From: Muribaculaceae bacterium Isolate-110 (HZI)
Lineage (GTDB): Bacteria > Bacteroidota > Bacteroidia > Bacteroidales > Muribaculaceae
DNA length: 36,392 nucleotides
Direction of reading: 5' to 3'
NCBI GenBank assembly: GCA_003762875.1
Contig: RIBL01000023.1
Location: forward strand, 1 to 36,392
Numbering within the stretch: the stretch's first letter is position 1; the number at the start of each line of letters is the position of its first letter. This document shows positions 1 to 7,841 of this stretch, one piece after another. The position numbers were made by a program, and so were the translations under genes. The notes under the pieces are model-generated. The model saw only the letters and a list, made by a program, of their open reading frames with translations. It did not search any database and was not told the origin of the DNA.

Positions 1-105
1 AGCTCCCTGCTTGTCAAGGAACATATCAAGGACTTGTTGACTCCAGAACCGGAGCCAGCACAAATAGCAAATTGCCATCCAACTCTTGACCTCGAATTTG
101 ATTAA
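1..105 (+). CDS. C-terminal end of an unidentified protein (partial)
   Basis: An open frame enters from the left edge in phase with position 1 and stops at TAA 103-105, giving 34 residues that end LDLEFD. The tail is rich in Pro and Glu (PEPEPAQ) and has no recognisable motif, so no function is assigned. It ends 127 bp before bamD, which has its own promoter. This may be a real gene end or a chance open frame; the bacteroidal style of the tail slightly favours a real gene. Confidence 0.45.
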   Translation, partial: SSLLVKEHIKDLLTPEPEPAQIANCHPTLDLEFD

Positions 106-155
106 CACTTTTTAAGAGACACTAGTGACATTTTTCAACAATTATCGCCCGCATG

Positions 156-188
156 ATTGGCCTTTTTCACAAAAAATGACTAATTTTG
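156..188 (+). promoter_or_regulatory. Bacteroidetes-type promoter of bamD
   Basis: A -7 box TAATTTTG lies at 181-188. A -33-like ATTGG lies at 156-160, giving a 20-bp spacer. This matches the Bacteroidetes primary sigma pattern (TTG, 19-21 bp, TAnnTTTG). The predicted start of transcription is about 35-40 bp before the bamD ATG. Confidence 0.7.
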
Positions 189-232
189 CGAGTTGAAACG
201 CAAACGCTCCGGCAAGCACACCATATATAATT

Positions 233-1033
233 ATGTACAAATACCTCTTAATACTGCTCGTGGCAATAGCTGTGACATCATGTGGCGAATATCAGCGCGT
301 GCTCAAAAGCAACGACGCAGACTATCGCCTCGACTTTGCCAAACGGGCATTTGAAGAGAAAAAATACACTCAGGCCGCAACCGCACTCGAAAACGTACCT
401 CAGGTATTCAAAGGCTCCGAGAAAGCCGAAGACGCTCTCTTCCTGCTCGCTCTCGCCAACTACGAAAACAAAGACTACGAGACCGCCGGCACATATTTCA
501 AGCAATATTACACACGCTACCCCAAAGGCAAGCACACCGAGCTGGCCCGCTTCTACACAGGCTACGGCTACTATCTCGACTCGCCCGACCCACAGCTCGA
601 CCAGTCCGGCACCATCAAAGCCATACAGGAGCTTCAGGCTTTTCTCGACTACTTCCCGCGCAGCGACAAAGTATCCATTGCCCAAAACTCCATCTTCGAG
701 CTCCAGGACAAACTCACCCTCAAGCAACTTGAGAATGCCCAGCTCTACTACAACCTCGGCACCTATCTAGGCAACAACTACGAAAGCTGCATCATCGTAG
801 CCCGAAACGCCATCAAGGACTATCCCTACTCCAAATACAAGGAAGACCTCGAGCTCCTCATTCTCAAAGCCAAATATCAGGAAGCACGCGAGAGCGTAAA
901 CGAAAAAAAAGCCGACCGATACTCCGAAGTGGTCGATGAATACTACTCGTTTATCAACAACTATCCCGACACCCCCAACCGCGAGGAGGCCGACAACATC
1001 TTCAAGATTGCCAGCCGATACATCAAGGAATAG
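233..1033 (+). CDS. bamD: Outer membrane protein assembly factor BamD (lipoprotein)
   Basis: BamD is the TPR lipoprotein that, with BamA, inserts beta-barrel proteins into the outer membrane and faces the periplasm. The 266-residue product starts with a short basic/hydrophobic signal and a lipobox (VTSC, Cys17 lipidated), followed by GEYQRVLKSND, typical of Bacteroidetes BamD. Helical TPR-like repeats rich in Tyr/Lys fill the rest (for example ALANYENKDYETAGTYFKQY and the C-terminal YSFINNYPDTPNREEA). Length is close to the family norm (about 250-280). The ATG at 233 directly precedes the signal peptide. The omega-like subunit gene follows 58 bp downstream in the same direction, an arrangement common in this order, so the two are probably co-transcribed. 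Confidence 0.93.
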   Translation: MYKYLLILLVAIAVTSCGEYQRVLKSNDADYRLDFAKRAFEEKKYTQAATALENVPQVFKGSEKAEDALFLLALANYENKDYETAGTYFKQYYTRYPKGKHTELARFYTGYGYYLDSPDPQLDQSGTIKAIQELQAFLDYFPRSDKVSIAQNSIFELQDKLTLKQLENAQLYYNLGTYLGNNYESCIIVARNAIKDYPYSKYKEDLELLILKAKYQEARESVNEKKADRYSEVVDEYYSFINNYPDTPNREEADNIFKIASRYIKE

Positions 1034-1091
1034 TCGCTCCGCCTCACCCCTTGTCATAGAATAGAAAAAAACATATCGTATATACCACACA

Positions 1092-1424
1092 ATGGACTAC
1101 AAGAAGACCAACGCACCTCTCAACACTCAGACCCGCGACCTCATCTCAATGAGCGAGGACACCGGCAACGTATACGAAACCGTCTGCATCATCGCCAAGC
1201 GTTCCAATCAGATAGCCGCCGAGATGAAGCACGACCTTGAGAAGAAGCTCCAGGAATTTGCATCTCTCAACGACAACCTTGAGGAAATCTCCGAAAACCG
1301 CGAGCAGATCGAAATCTCACGCTTCTACGAGCGTCTCCCCAAGCCCACCCTCATCGCAACACAGGAGTATCTCGACCACAAGATTCACTTCCGCAACCCC
1401 GCCAAAGACATCGACCAGGACTAA
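1092..1424 (+). CDS. rpoZ: Omega-like DNA-directed RNA polymerase subunit (RpoZ/Rpb6 family)
   Basis: This 110-residue acidic/helical protein resembles the Bacteroidetes omega-type RNA polymerase subunit, which helps assemble the beta-prime subunit. The stretch from about residue 23 (TGNVYETVCIIAKRSNQIAAEMK) holds the typical omega core: a first helix, then ARRAxQI-like residues seen here as AKRSNQIA. The C-terminal half (SRFYERLPKPTLIATQEYL) is specific to the phylum. Its place just after bamD fits the usual order. Sequence similarity to proteobacterial omega is weak, so the name rests mostly on the lineage pattern and the core motif. Confidence 0.8.
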   Translation: MDYKKTNAPLNTQTRDLISMSEDTGNVYETVCIIAKRSNQIAAEMKHDLEKKLQEFASLNDNLEEISENREQIEISRFYERLPKPTLIATQEYLDHKIHFRNPAKDIDQD

Positions 1425-1472
1425 ACACCCTGAGTTGTCGCAGTGCGGCGATGAAAAAAATTCGTCATGCTG

Positions 1473-1503
1473 TTGCGCAAGTCAAAAATTATCACTAAAT
1501 TTG
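1473..1503 (+). promoter_or_regulatory. Promoter of rpsO
   Basis: A -7 box TAAATTTG lies at 1496-1503 and a -33 TTG at 1473-1475, with a 20-bp spacer. Transcription would start near 1510, leaving a leader of about 50 nt before the rpsO ATG at 1559. Confidence 0.65.
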
Positions 1504-1558
1504 CACGCTCTTTTGAGCATAATATATTCATTTTATCCACTTTTAAACATCTGTATCA

Positions 1559-1834
1559 ATGCATTTGAATTCTGATGAAAAAGTAGAAATCTTTGAGAAG
1601 TACGGTAAGGGCAAAACTGACACTGGCTCGCCTGAAGCACAGATTGCATTATTCTCTGTCCGTATCGCTCATTTGACCGAGCACCTTCGGTCAAATCATA
1701 AAGATTATACGACCGCACGAGCACTCAAGGCTCTGGTAGGTAAGCGTCGTCGTCTTCTCGACTACCTCATCCGCAAGGACATCAACCGCTACCGCGCCAT
1801 CATCGCCCAGAAGGAGCTCGGTATCAGAAAGTAA
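1559..1834 (+). CDS. rpsO: 30S ribosomal protein S15
   Basis: S15 binds the central domain of 16S rRNA early in small-subunit assembly. The 91-residue product shows the family signature throughout: KTDTGSPEAQIALFSVRI near residue 21, LTEHL in the second helix, then LVGKRRRLLDYL and the terminal RYRAIIAQKELGIRK. Length is within two residues of the usual 89. The upstream promoter makes it an independent unit, and two hairpins follow its stop. No frame or motif anomaly is seen. Confidence 0.97.
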   Translation: MHLNSDEKVEIFEKYGKGKTDTGSPEAQIALFSVRIAHLTEHLRSNHKDYTTARALKALVGKRRRLLDYLIRKDINRYRAIIAQKELGIRK

Positions 1835-1868
1835 ATCCCCACAAAGGATTCTACTTGAAGATCACACC

Positions 1869-1901
1869 AACCGCTGTCAAGCCTTATGCCTGACAGCGGT
1901 T
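1869..1901 (+). terminator. Hairpin after rpsO, no U-tract
   Basis: A perfect 11-bp inverted repeat (arms 1869-1879 and 1891-1901, AACCGCTGTCA and its complement) has an 11-nt loop and lies 35 bp after the rpsO stop. There is no T-run after it, so it may protect the 3' end or terminate weakly; the hairpin at 1945-1984 is the better terminator. Confidence 0.55.
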
Positions 1902-1944
1902 GTCGTATATAGACAGCAAAAACCACATACACATATATATAAAG

Positions 1945-1984
1945 TCAATGCCACGACATCATTGCCATGGCATTGATTTTTTTA
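1945..1984 (+). terminator. Rho-independent terminator for rpsO
   Basis: Arms TCAATGCCA (1945-1953) and TGGCATTGA (1968-1976) pair perfectly, and a T-run follows on the plus strand. The orientation serves rpsO rather than the opposing gene that ends at 2011, because the T-run is on the right-hand side only. Confidence 0.75.
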
Positions 1985-2010
1985 TAAGATATTCAATATG
2001 CTCAGTTGAT

Positions 2011-4101
2011 TTATCTGCCGCCGGCGGTCGAGCGGTCGGCATTGGCGTCGACATTAATGAGCTTGTCAGCCCCTCTTTTTTGCCGGCCCCACTGCAGGTT
2101 ATAGCTCACGGAGATATACGGCATACGCATATTTATACGCATGTGCTGTTCATTACGATTCCACTTACTCAACGATTTGCTGCCTTGGTCATATTTGCCG
2201 AACGGCATAATGACTCCGGCTCCAAACCGCCATGATTTCAGGTTATAGCTTAAATCAATAATATTAATGTCTTCACCCCATGAGATTTTCTCACCCCACA
2301 GATCACGCTGCGATCGCTTATATTGACCGCTGAGGACAAAGCCCCAGTGTGCGAGACCGATTTGAACGTCACCGCTCCAAGCGTTGCTATGCTGCGTGTA
2401 TCCCGCACCACGCATACGCTCCATTCGAAATTGAATGTAACCGCTTGCCATAAGCCAATCGGGGATAATCTCGATTTGAGGAGCAATGAATAATGAGATA
2501 TTCTGTAATCCTTGACTGTTCTCATAGGTAGTGATCAGCCTGTCATCCATCCAATGCAGCACAGGAGTGATAGCGTTGGGCGAAGTAAATGCTCTGACAC
2601 CGAAAGAGCCGTTGACACGTGGCAGATTAAAGCCATAGCGAAACGTCAGCATATAAGAGTTGGCGGTCTTGAGCTCCTGATTGCCCACACGCCACTGAAA
2701 ACCATCAAGCTGCTGTGGCACAATATTGGTTTCGGACAGCGACGGAGAGGATTGCCATGAAGTGAAATTAAGTCGGAAATTATGGTTCTGATTGAGTGAA
2801 TAGGTGATTGTGGCCTGTGGACGCGGGCTCCAGGTGTGATTGCCTTGATTGGTTTCCTTAAACAGAAAATCGGTATATTGCACACCCATTCCGGCTGTGG
2901 CTGTCCATCGTCCGAAATGATGAAAGTATTCGGCAAACAGATAGACTTTATCCTGACGCTGATGAAATATGTCACCCCCGAGATTTTCATACTGCGAACG
3001 ATTGCGATTGGCCGTATACGAAGCCCCGGCGGTAAATCGGCCGTTGCGCCAGCTCTTGATATAATCAGCCTCTATGGCATAAGCCTGATTGCGGTCCTTG
3101 ATATTGGTATGAATATCGGTCATATAACCTGCGGCACCATTAATCTGCTCCATATAATCCGAAAAAGAGCGGCCGAAATAAAACGAGCTGTTGAAATTGA
3201 CTACAAACATCTGCCTGTTGGCAAAGTTCTGTTGCCAGTATAACGAAAGCGATGGTGTGCCGCCATTGTTGCCATGCGAGTCAGTCAACAATATGTTGTC
3301 CGAACCGTCGCTAAGCGAGAGCAACCCCCTATAGGTGGTTTTATCCGCGATATTACTATTCAGATTAAACTCGGCCATAAAAACCGTCGTATCAGGCTTT
3401 ATGTAATTATATGAAGCCCAGGCGCGGGCCTGACTATTATCCAGCGAGCCGCCTCGCGATGATTCGTTACGTGTTAGCGATGAGCCGTCGGGATAAGTGA
3501 ACGTCTCGACATAGTCGCGGTGGGTTTTGATTTTATTGGTGAGCTTGTAGTTGCCGCCGACCTCCCATTGCGAACGTCCCACATTGAATTTTGCATCAGC
3601 CATATAAGCTCCCCATGCTGCATTGAGAGCCGGGCGCGCCTCAGTCTGCAAAGAGCCGCCGACTGTCGGATTGGCGACAATGAAATTCACCACACAGTTG
3701 GCACCGCCGTAACGAAGACCGGGATTGTCAATCCATTCCACACGCCTGATAGTTTCAGGCAACAATGCGCGCACTGCGTCAATTGACGATTCCCTTCCGT
3801 TGATGCGCACCTGCACGGATTGCCCGGCCGACTGGATTATGCCAAGCTGGTCACTCACGGTCAGTGAGGGTATCATCAGATTGCTCAGAAGCTGCATACC
3901 GTTTCGCGAGTTAGCCACCGCACTCTTTGACGGATGATAGACATCCATATCGGCCTTGCGTATTACCTTTGGTGCCCGGACCACGATCTCACCAAGTTCC
4001 CTGACAGCTATTGTATCCGTTGCCGACTGGGCGGATGTGATGACCGGCATCACGGCAGCCGCCATGACAATCAAGAATTGTTTTAAGAAAGTCGTTTTCA
4101 T
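2011..4101 (-). CDS. TonB-dependent-receptor-like outer membrane beta-barrel protein
   Basis: A predicted outer membrane beta-barrel of the PF14905 type (OMP_b-brl_3), 696 residues from the chosen ATG at 4101. That start begins a clean signal peptide (MKTTFLKQF, cleavage after SAQ about residue 25). A longer frame starting at 4152 would overlap the promoter at 4132-4164 and is rejected. A plug-like domain follows at about residues 40-160, with VQVRINGRES and the NPGLRYGGANCVVNFIV signature that closes plugs in this family. The rest is alternating aromatic/polar strands ending in VSYNLQWGRQKRG. The N-terminal carboxypeptidase-regulatory domain and a SusD partner, seen in glycan-importing SusC proteins, are absent. 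The cargo is unknown. It may be a peptide, metal or structural barrel rather than a glycan importer. Confidence 0.82.
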   Translation of the reverse strand: MKTTFLKQFLIVMAAAVMPVITSAQSATDTIAVRELGEIVVRAPKVIRKADMDVYHPSKSAVANSRNGMQLLSNLMIPSLTVSDQLGIIQSAGQSVQVRINGRESSIDAVRALLPETIRRVEWIDNPGLRYGGANCVVNFIVANPTVGGSLQTEARPALNAAWGAYMADAKFNVGRSQWEVGGNYKLTNKIKTHRDYVETFTYPDGSSLTRNESSRGGSLDNSQARAWASYNYIKPDTTVFMAEFNLNSNIADKTTYRGLLSLSDGSDNILLTDSHGNNGGTPSLSLYWQQNFANRQMFVVNFNSSFYFGRSFSDYMEQINGAAGYMTDIHTNIKDRNQAYAIEADYIKSWRNGRFTAGASYTANRNRSQYENLGGDIFHQRQDKVYLFAEYFHHFGRWTATAGMGVQYTDFLFKETNQGNHTWSPRPQATITYSLNQNHNFRLNFTSWQSSPSLSETNIVPQQLDGFQWRVGNQELKTANSYMLTFRYGFNLPRVNGSFGVRAFTSPNAITPVLHWMDDRLITTYENSQGLQNISLFIAPQIEIIPDWLMASGYIQFRMERMRGAGYTQHSNAWSGDVQIGLAHWGFVLSGQYKRSQRDLWGEKISWGEDINIIDLSYNLKSWRFGAGVIMPFGKYDQGSKSLSKWNRNEQHMRINMRMPYISVSYNLQWGRQKRGADKLINVDANADRSTAGGR

Positions 4102-4131
4102 ATTGCGATATATTTTTATGATTTTACACCG

Positions 4132-4164
4132 CAAAATTACCCCCAAATCCATCTTAACGCCAAG
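4132..4164 (-). promoter_or_regulatory. Promoter of the outer membrane barrel gene
   Basis: On the minus strand a -7 box TAATTTTG lies at 4139-4132, with CTTGG at 4164-4160 as the -33 element and a 20-bp spacer. It lies 30 bp upstream of the ATG at 4101, which supports that start. Confidence 0.7.
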
Positions 4165-4292
4165 AATAAAAGTCTTAACGAACCATACATAACACTCTGT
4201 AAATCAACGACAGTCTTACCTAAAAGGTTAAATCCGACTCCTCACCACCCAAATATCACCTAAAACAGTGATGCCCGGACAAAAAAGCGGGT

Positions 4293-4340
4293 ATACAAAA
4301 AAACGGGACTGTATTCTTCATACGAATACAATCCCGTTTT
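4293..4340 (-). terminator. Terminator of rplU-rpmA
   Basis: A 17-bp stem with one imperfect pair (arms 4300-4316 and 4324-4340, 7-nt loop) lies 25 bp past the rpmA stop. Read on the minus strand, the arm ending TCCCG is followed by an unbroken T-run. The plus strand has only four Ts, so the orientation is clear. Confidence 0.85.
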
Positions 4341-4364
4341 ATTCTGTGTCGTATCAGAGTGGGC

Positions 4365-4625
4365 TTATGCCTGAGCGGGCTCCACGTTGATAAACTTGCG
4401 ACCTTCCTTGCCCTCGGTGAATACTACTACACCGTCAATGAGAGCGAAGAGAGTGTGGTCCTTACCCATACCCACGTTGAGACCGGGATGGTGAACGGTG
4501 CCACGCTGACGCTTGAGGATGTTACCGGCTTTGCAATGCTGACCGCCGAAAATCTTTACACCGAGTCGTTTGCTTTCTGACTCACGGCCGTTCTTAGAAC
4601 TGCCGACACCTTTTTTATGTGCCAT
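4365..4625 (-). CDS. rpmA: 50S ribosomal protein L27
   Basis: L27 lies near the peptidyl-transferase centre, where its N-terminus reaches toward the P-site tRNA. The 86-residue product begins [16 protein letters not shown], the canonical start, with no cleavable Firmicutes-type extension. It continues with [21 protein letters not shown] and the [12 protein letters not shown] core. It follows rplU by 23 bp on the minus strand, the near-universal L21-L27 pair, and is closed by a strong terminator. Confidence 0.97.
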   Translation of the reverse strand: MAHKKGVGSSKNGRESESKRLGVKIFGGQHCKAGNILKRQRGTVHHPGLNVGMGKDHTLFALIDGVVVFTEGKEGRKFINVEPAQA

Positions 4626-4648
4626 TTCTTTTTAACTGATTTAGGGGG

Positions 4649-4969
4649 TTAAGCTACAACTTCTTTGATTAACACTTTGGTGAAGCACTGGCGATGGCCG
4701 TTCTTGCGACGATAGCCTTTGCGACGCTTCTTCTTGAAGACGATTACCTTCTCGCCCTTTACAAGAGGCTCGAGAATCTGGCAAACCACCTTGGCACCCT
4801 CTACGGTGGGGGCACCTACTTTTACTGCGTTGTCGGCTTCAGCGAGGAGCACACGGTCAAATTCTACTGTGTCACCTTCTTTGTGAGCATCGCCGAGATA
4901 GTGAACATACAGGAACTTCTCAGGCTCTGCCTTGAACTGCTGTCCCTGGATTTCTACGATAGCGTACAT
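4649..4969 (-). CDS. rplU: 50S ribosomal protein L21
   Basis: L21 binds 23S rRNA in the large subunit. The 106-residue product starts [22 protein letters not shown], the family N-terminus. It carries [17 protein letters not shown], the basic loop that contacts rRNA, near residues 78-95. Length is normal. It is the first gene of the rplU-rpmA unit, driven by a promoter at 5069-5100, about 100 bp upstream. Confidence 0.97.
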   Translation of the reverse strand: MYAIVEIQGQQFKAEPEKFLYVHYLGDAHKEGDTVEFDRVLLAEADNAVKVGAPTVEGAKVVCQILEPLVKGEKVIVFKKKRRKGYRRKNGHRQCFTKVLIKEVVA

Positions 4970-5068
4970 CTGTTATTTTGTTGTATTACAGGTTATACCT
5001 TCGGGCGAACAGCCGTCTTTATTCTTTCGGCTGTTACTTAGACATGCCCGGTGAGGCTAAATCGGTTG

Positions 5069-5100
5069 CAAAATTAGCTATTTACGCCCAATCGGCCAAA
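5069..5100 (-). promoter_or_regulatory. Promoter of rplU-rpmA
   Basis: On the minus strand a TAATTTTG -7 box lies at 5076-5069 and a TTTGG -33 element at 5100-5096, spacer 19 bp. The divergent MATE gene starts at 5199; its own promoter is less clear, with only a weak TTACTTTG at 5160-5167. Confidence 0.75.
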
Positions 5101-5198
5101 TATTTAGGCCAAAGAATTTTATTTATGTTAATTTTTTCAGTCATATGACGATTTTTTGGTTACTTTGCATAATGATTCCATAATGAAACCAAAGGTGC

Positions 5199-6605
5199 AT
5201 GAACAGTAATAATACTAAGAAACTCGAACAGTTGAGCAACGAATCAGTGGGCCGTCTCTTGTGGCGATACAGTCTGCCGGCCGTGGTGGGGATGCTCGTG
5301 ATGTCGCTCTACAATATCATCGACCGCATATTCATCGGCCAGGGCGTAGGGCCCGAAGCCATCGCCGGACTCGCCATCACGTTTCCGGTGATGAACATCT
5401 CGGCCGCCCTTGGCGTACTCATCGGAGCCGGCGGTTCGGCCCGCATATCCATTCTGCTCGGAGCCAAGGACTATCACGGAGCGCGTCGCGTGCTTGGCAA
5501 CGCCCTGACGCTGATGACAGCCATAGTGGTCTGCTACCTTACAGTGTTTGCCATATTCATCGACGACATTCTCACCATCTTCGGTGCGAGCGAGGTCACA
5601 TTGCCCTATGCCCGCGACTATATGCTCTACATACTGCCGGGCCTGTTCATGACCAACTTCTCTCACACCTTCAATAACTTCATGCGCGTGTCGGGCTACC
5701 CTGTCAAGGCGATGGTGACGATGTTTATCGGTGCGGGAGTCAATGTGGTGCTCGACCCTCTGTTCATATTCCACTTCGGATGGGGCATCAAGGGTGCGGC
5801 CATCGCCACCGACATATCCATGGCCGTGTCGGCACTCTTCGTGATGCGCCACTTCTTCACGTCATCCTCAGTGCTGCACTTCAACCGCGACCCGTGGATG
5901 TATCGTCCCGACCTGAGAGTCATCGGCTCGATTGTCGCCATCGGAGCGGCACCGTCGCTCGTCAACGCGGCCGCCTGTTTCATCAACGTGATTATCAACA
6001 AGACCCTCTACACCCATGGAGGCGACATAGCCGTGGGTGCCGCAGGTATATTTACCTCCTATACCTCACTCATGACCATGGTTGTCGTAGGACTATGTCA
6101 GGGCATGCAGCCCATCATCGGCTACAACTACGGTGCCGGACTGCTGTCGCGCCTCAAGCGCACCTACTGGCTGGCCGTCGGAGCCTCGACACTCATAGTG
6201 ACGGCGGGCCAGTTGGTCGGACTCATATGCCCGTGGTACATAGCCCGGGCCTTCACGTCCGACCCCACGCTCATCGACCAGACCGTGAGATGTCTACGCA
6301 TATCGCTCACAGCCTTTACGGTGGTAGGATTTCAGATCATATCCACCACACTCTTTCAGTCGCTCGGCAAAGCGGGGGCATCGGTATTTCTATCGCTCGC
6401 ACGTCAGGTGATATTTCTCATCCCGCTGCTGTTGCTGCTGCCCGACCGCTACGGGCTCGACGGTGTGTGGATGTCGTTTCCGATGTCCGACTGCCTGGCC
6501 ACAGCCGTGACGGTGATAATGGTCTCGCTCGAACTGTCGCGTCTCAACCGCGCTGTCAAAGGGCAGACTCAATCCAATCTTTGCACCGATTCTTTGGAAT
6601 CATAG
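5199..6605 (+). CDS. MATE-family multidrug/sodium antiporter
   Basis: An inner-membrane exporter of the MATE family, which expels cationic drugs or metabolites in exchange for Na+ or H+. The 468 residues form about 12 hydrophobic segments in two homologous halves. The start (LLWRYSLPAVVGMLVMSLYNIIDRIFIGQ) and the PIIGYNYGAG segment of the second half match the MepA/DinF-like branch. Length is usual (440-470). It has no regulator next to it. The next gene's promoter (6593-6625) lies in its last codons and just after its stop. Substrate cannot be inferred from the sequence. Confidence 0.92.
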   Translation: MNSNNTKKLEQLSNESVGRLLWRYSLPAVVGMLVMSLYNIIDRIFIGQGVGPEAIAGLAITFPVMNISAALGVLIGAGGSARISILLGAKDYHGARRVLGNALTLMTAIVVCYLTVFAIFIDDILTIFGASEVTLPYARDYMLYILPGLFMTNFSHTFNNFMRVSGYPVKAMVTMFIGAGVNVVLDPLFIFHFGWGIKGAAIATDISMAVSALFVMRHFFTSSSVLHFNRDPWMYRPDLRVIGSIVAIGAAPSLVNAAACFINVIINKTLYTHGGDIAVGAAGIFTSYTSLMTMVVVGLCQGMQPIIGYNYGAGLLSRLKRTYWLAVGASTLIVTAGQLVGLICPWYIARAFTSDPTLIDQTVRCLRISLTAFTVVGFQIISTTLFQSLGKAGASVFLSLARQVIFLIPLLLLLPDRYGLDGVWMSFPMSDCLATAVTVIMVSLELSRLNRAVKGQTQSNLCTDSLES

Positions 6606-6625
6606 CGCATAATTTCTTATCTTTG
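6593..6625 (+). promoter_or_regulatory. Promoter of the DUF5606 gene, overlapping the end of the MATE gene
   Basis: A TTTGG -33 element at 6593-6597 and a TATCTTTG -7 box at 6618-6625 are separated by 20 bp. The -33 part lies inside the last codons of the MATE gene. It fits the consensus well and makes the downstream gene group independently transcribed. Confidence 0.75.
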
Positions 6626-6653
6626 CATCCGCAAAACCCATCAAATTACAATT

Positions 6654-7079
6654 ATGCTTAAGACAATACTTTCCATATCGGGCCGTCCCGGCCTGTACAA
6701 GCTCGTCAACCGCGGTAAAGGTATGCTCATCGTCGAGGAAATCTCCACCGGCAAGCGCACTCCCGCCTATGCCCGCGACAAAGTGATCTCGCTCGGCGAC
6801 ATCTCCATCTACACCGAGGAAGGCGACACCCCTCTCGGACTCGTACTCGACACCGTAAAGGAGAAAAACGAAGGCAAGGCCGTCGACATCAAGGCTATCG
6901 GCAATGACGCCGACCTCCGCGAATATTTCGCCGAGATACTCCCCGAGTATGACCGCGAGCGCGTCTACACCACCGACATCAAGAAACTCCTGTCGTGGTA
7001 CAACCTCCTTGTCGCAGCCGGCATCACCGACTTCAAGCCGGCCGAAGAGGCTTCTGAAGAGGCTTCTGAAGAAGCCTGA
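6654..7079 (+). CDS. DUF5606 domain-containing protein
   Basis: A small cytoplasmic protein (141 residues) of a Bacteroidetes family of unknown function, recognised by its N-terminus LKTILSISGRPGLYKLVNRGKGMLIVE and the central DLREYFAEILPEYDRERVY...KKLLSWYNLL. The N-terminal part resembles a small beta-barrel fold; the middle is helical. The C-terminus is a low-complexity acidic tail made by an in-frame 12-bp tandem repeat (EEAS units). It has its own promoter. The hemerythrin gene starts 43 bp later and may be co-transcribed. Function unknown. Confidence 0.85.
   Translation: MLKTILSISGRPGLYKLVNRGKGMLIVEEISTGKRTPAYARDKVISLGDISIYTEEGDTPLGLVLDTVKEKNEGKAVDIKAIGNDADLREYFAEILPEYDRERVYTTDIKKLLSWYNLLVAAGITDFKPAEEASEEASEEA
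7044..7076 (+). repeat. 12-bp in-frame tandem repeat in the DUF5606 tail
   Basis: The unit GAAGAGGCTTCT occurs at 7044-7055 and 7056-7067, followed by a degenerate partial unit at 7068-7076. It encodes EEAS-type repeats and would change tail length in steps of four residues without a frameshift. Confidence 0.8.
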
Positions 7080-7122
7080 GTTTAAGAGAAGTTGAGAGTT
7101 TAAAAAGTTTAACCTCCCACAC

Positions 7123-7815
7123 GTGAAGAAATCACGCACATTCAGCGAGCAGGACAGTGTCGTAGACCTCATCAACGAGGACTACGACATACTGCCCGTG
7201 CTCAGCCGTTTTTCGCTCCCGCTCGGATTCGGCTCCAAGACAATAGGCGAACTGTGCGCGCAGTCAGGCATCAACGTACAGGTATTTCTGCTTATAGTCA
7301 ATTTTCTGCTGTCGGGTCATATCGACACCTCGCGTCTCTCGGCCGTCTCGGCCCGCGAAGTGGCCAGCTTTCTGCACAATTCCCACGACTACTATCTGCA
7401 ATATAAATATCCTCACATCCGGGCCAATCTGCTCACCGCGCTCGACCCGGCGCATGCCGACATCAACCCGATAATAGTCAAATATTTCGACGACTATATC
7501 CACGAAGTGGAGGCCCACTTCAGATATGAGGAGCAAAAGGTGTTTCCCTACGTCGAGTCACTCTCCGATGGCAATTACAGCGGGGCTTACAACATCGGCA
7601 TGTTCACTCGCCGCCATGACCATGAGGTGGAGGGAAAACTCGCCGAACTGAAAAACATCATCCTTCGCTACTATTCCACATCAGTCCCCTACAGGATGTA
7701 TGACGTGCTTGTCGACCTCTACAACTGCGAGGACGACCTCAAGCAGCACGCGCAGGTCGAGGACAATATACTGGTGCCGCTGATAAGCGAGCTCGAAAGC
7801 CGTCTGCGTAAATAA
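7123..7815 (+). CDS. Hemerythrin-domain protein with ScdA-like N-terminus (RIC/YtfE-type)
   Basis: Probably a di-iron protein related to ScdA/YtfE, which repair iron-sulfur centres or sense NO and oxidative stress. The N-terminal 65 residues (DLINEDYDILPVLSRF...TIGELCAQSGIN) resemble the ScdA_N domain. The rest is a hemerythrin-like helical bundle with candidate iron ligands His85/His88, His132 with Glu136 (HFRYEE), His165/His167, and His209 with Glu213 (HAQVE). The start is GTG at 7123: no ATG lies upstream in frame, and the next Met is about residue 160, far inside the domain. Classical ScdA has a Cys-Pro pair in the N-domain; I see only Cys45, so the N-terminal chemistry may differ. A LuxR-type regulator gene follows 26 bp later. 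Confidence 0.82.
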   Translation: MKKSRTFSEQDSVVDLINEDYDILPVLSRFSLPLGFGSKTIGELCAQSGINVQVFLLIVNFLLSGHIDTSRLSAVSAREVASFLHNSHDYYLQYKYPHIRANLLTALDPAHADINPIIVKYFDDYIHEVEAHFRYEEQKVFPYVESLSDGNYSGAYNIGMFTRRHDHEVEGKLAELKNIILRYYSTSVPYRMYDVLVDLYNCEDDLKQHAQVEDNILVPLISELESRLRK

Positions 7816-7841
7816 CCAACCTTTTTTTAGTCTTGTAAGTC

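Noticed and set aside
2011-4152. SusC-type glycan importer reading for the outer membrane barrel
   Set aside because: There is no SusD gene beside it and no carboxypeptidase-regulatory domain at the N-terminus, so only a generic TonB-receptor-like barrel is claimed.
5244-6661. Alternative frames of 202-293 residues inside the MATE gene
   Set aside because: The composition (His/Arg-rich) is typical of shadow frames, and the MATE frame has full family features.
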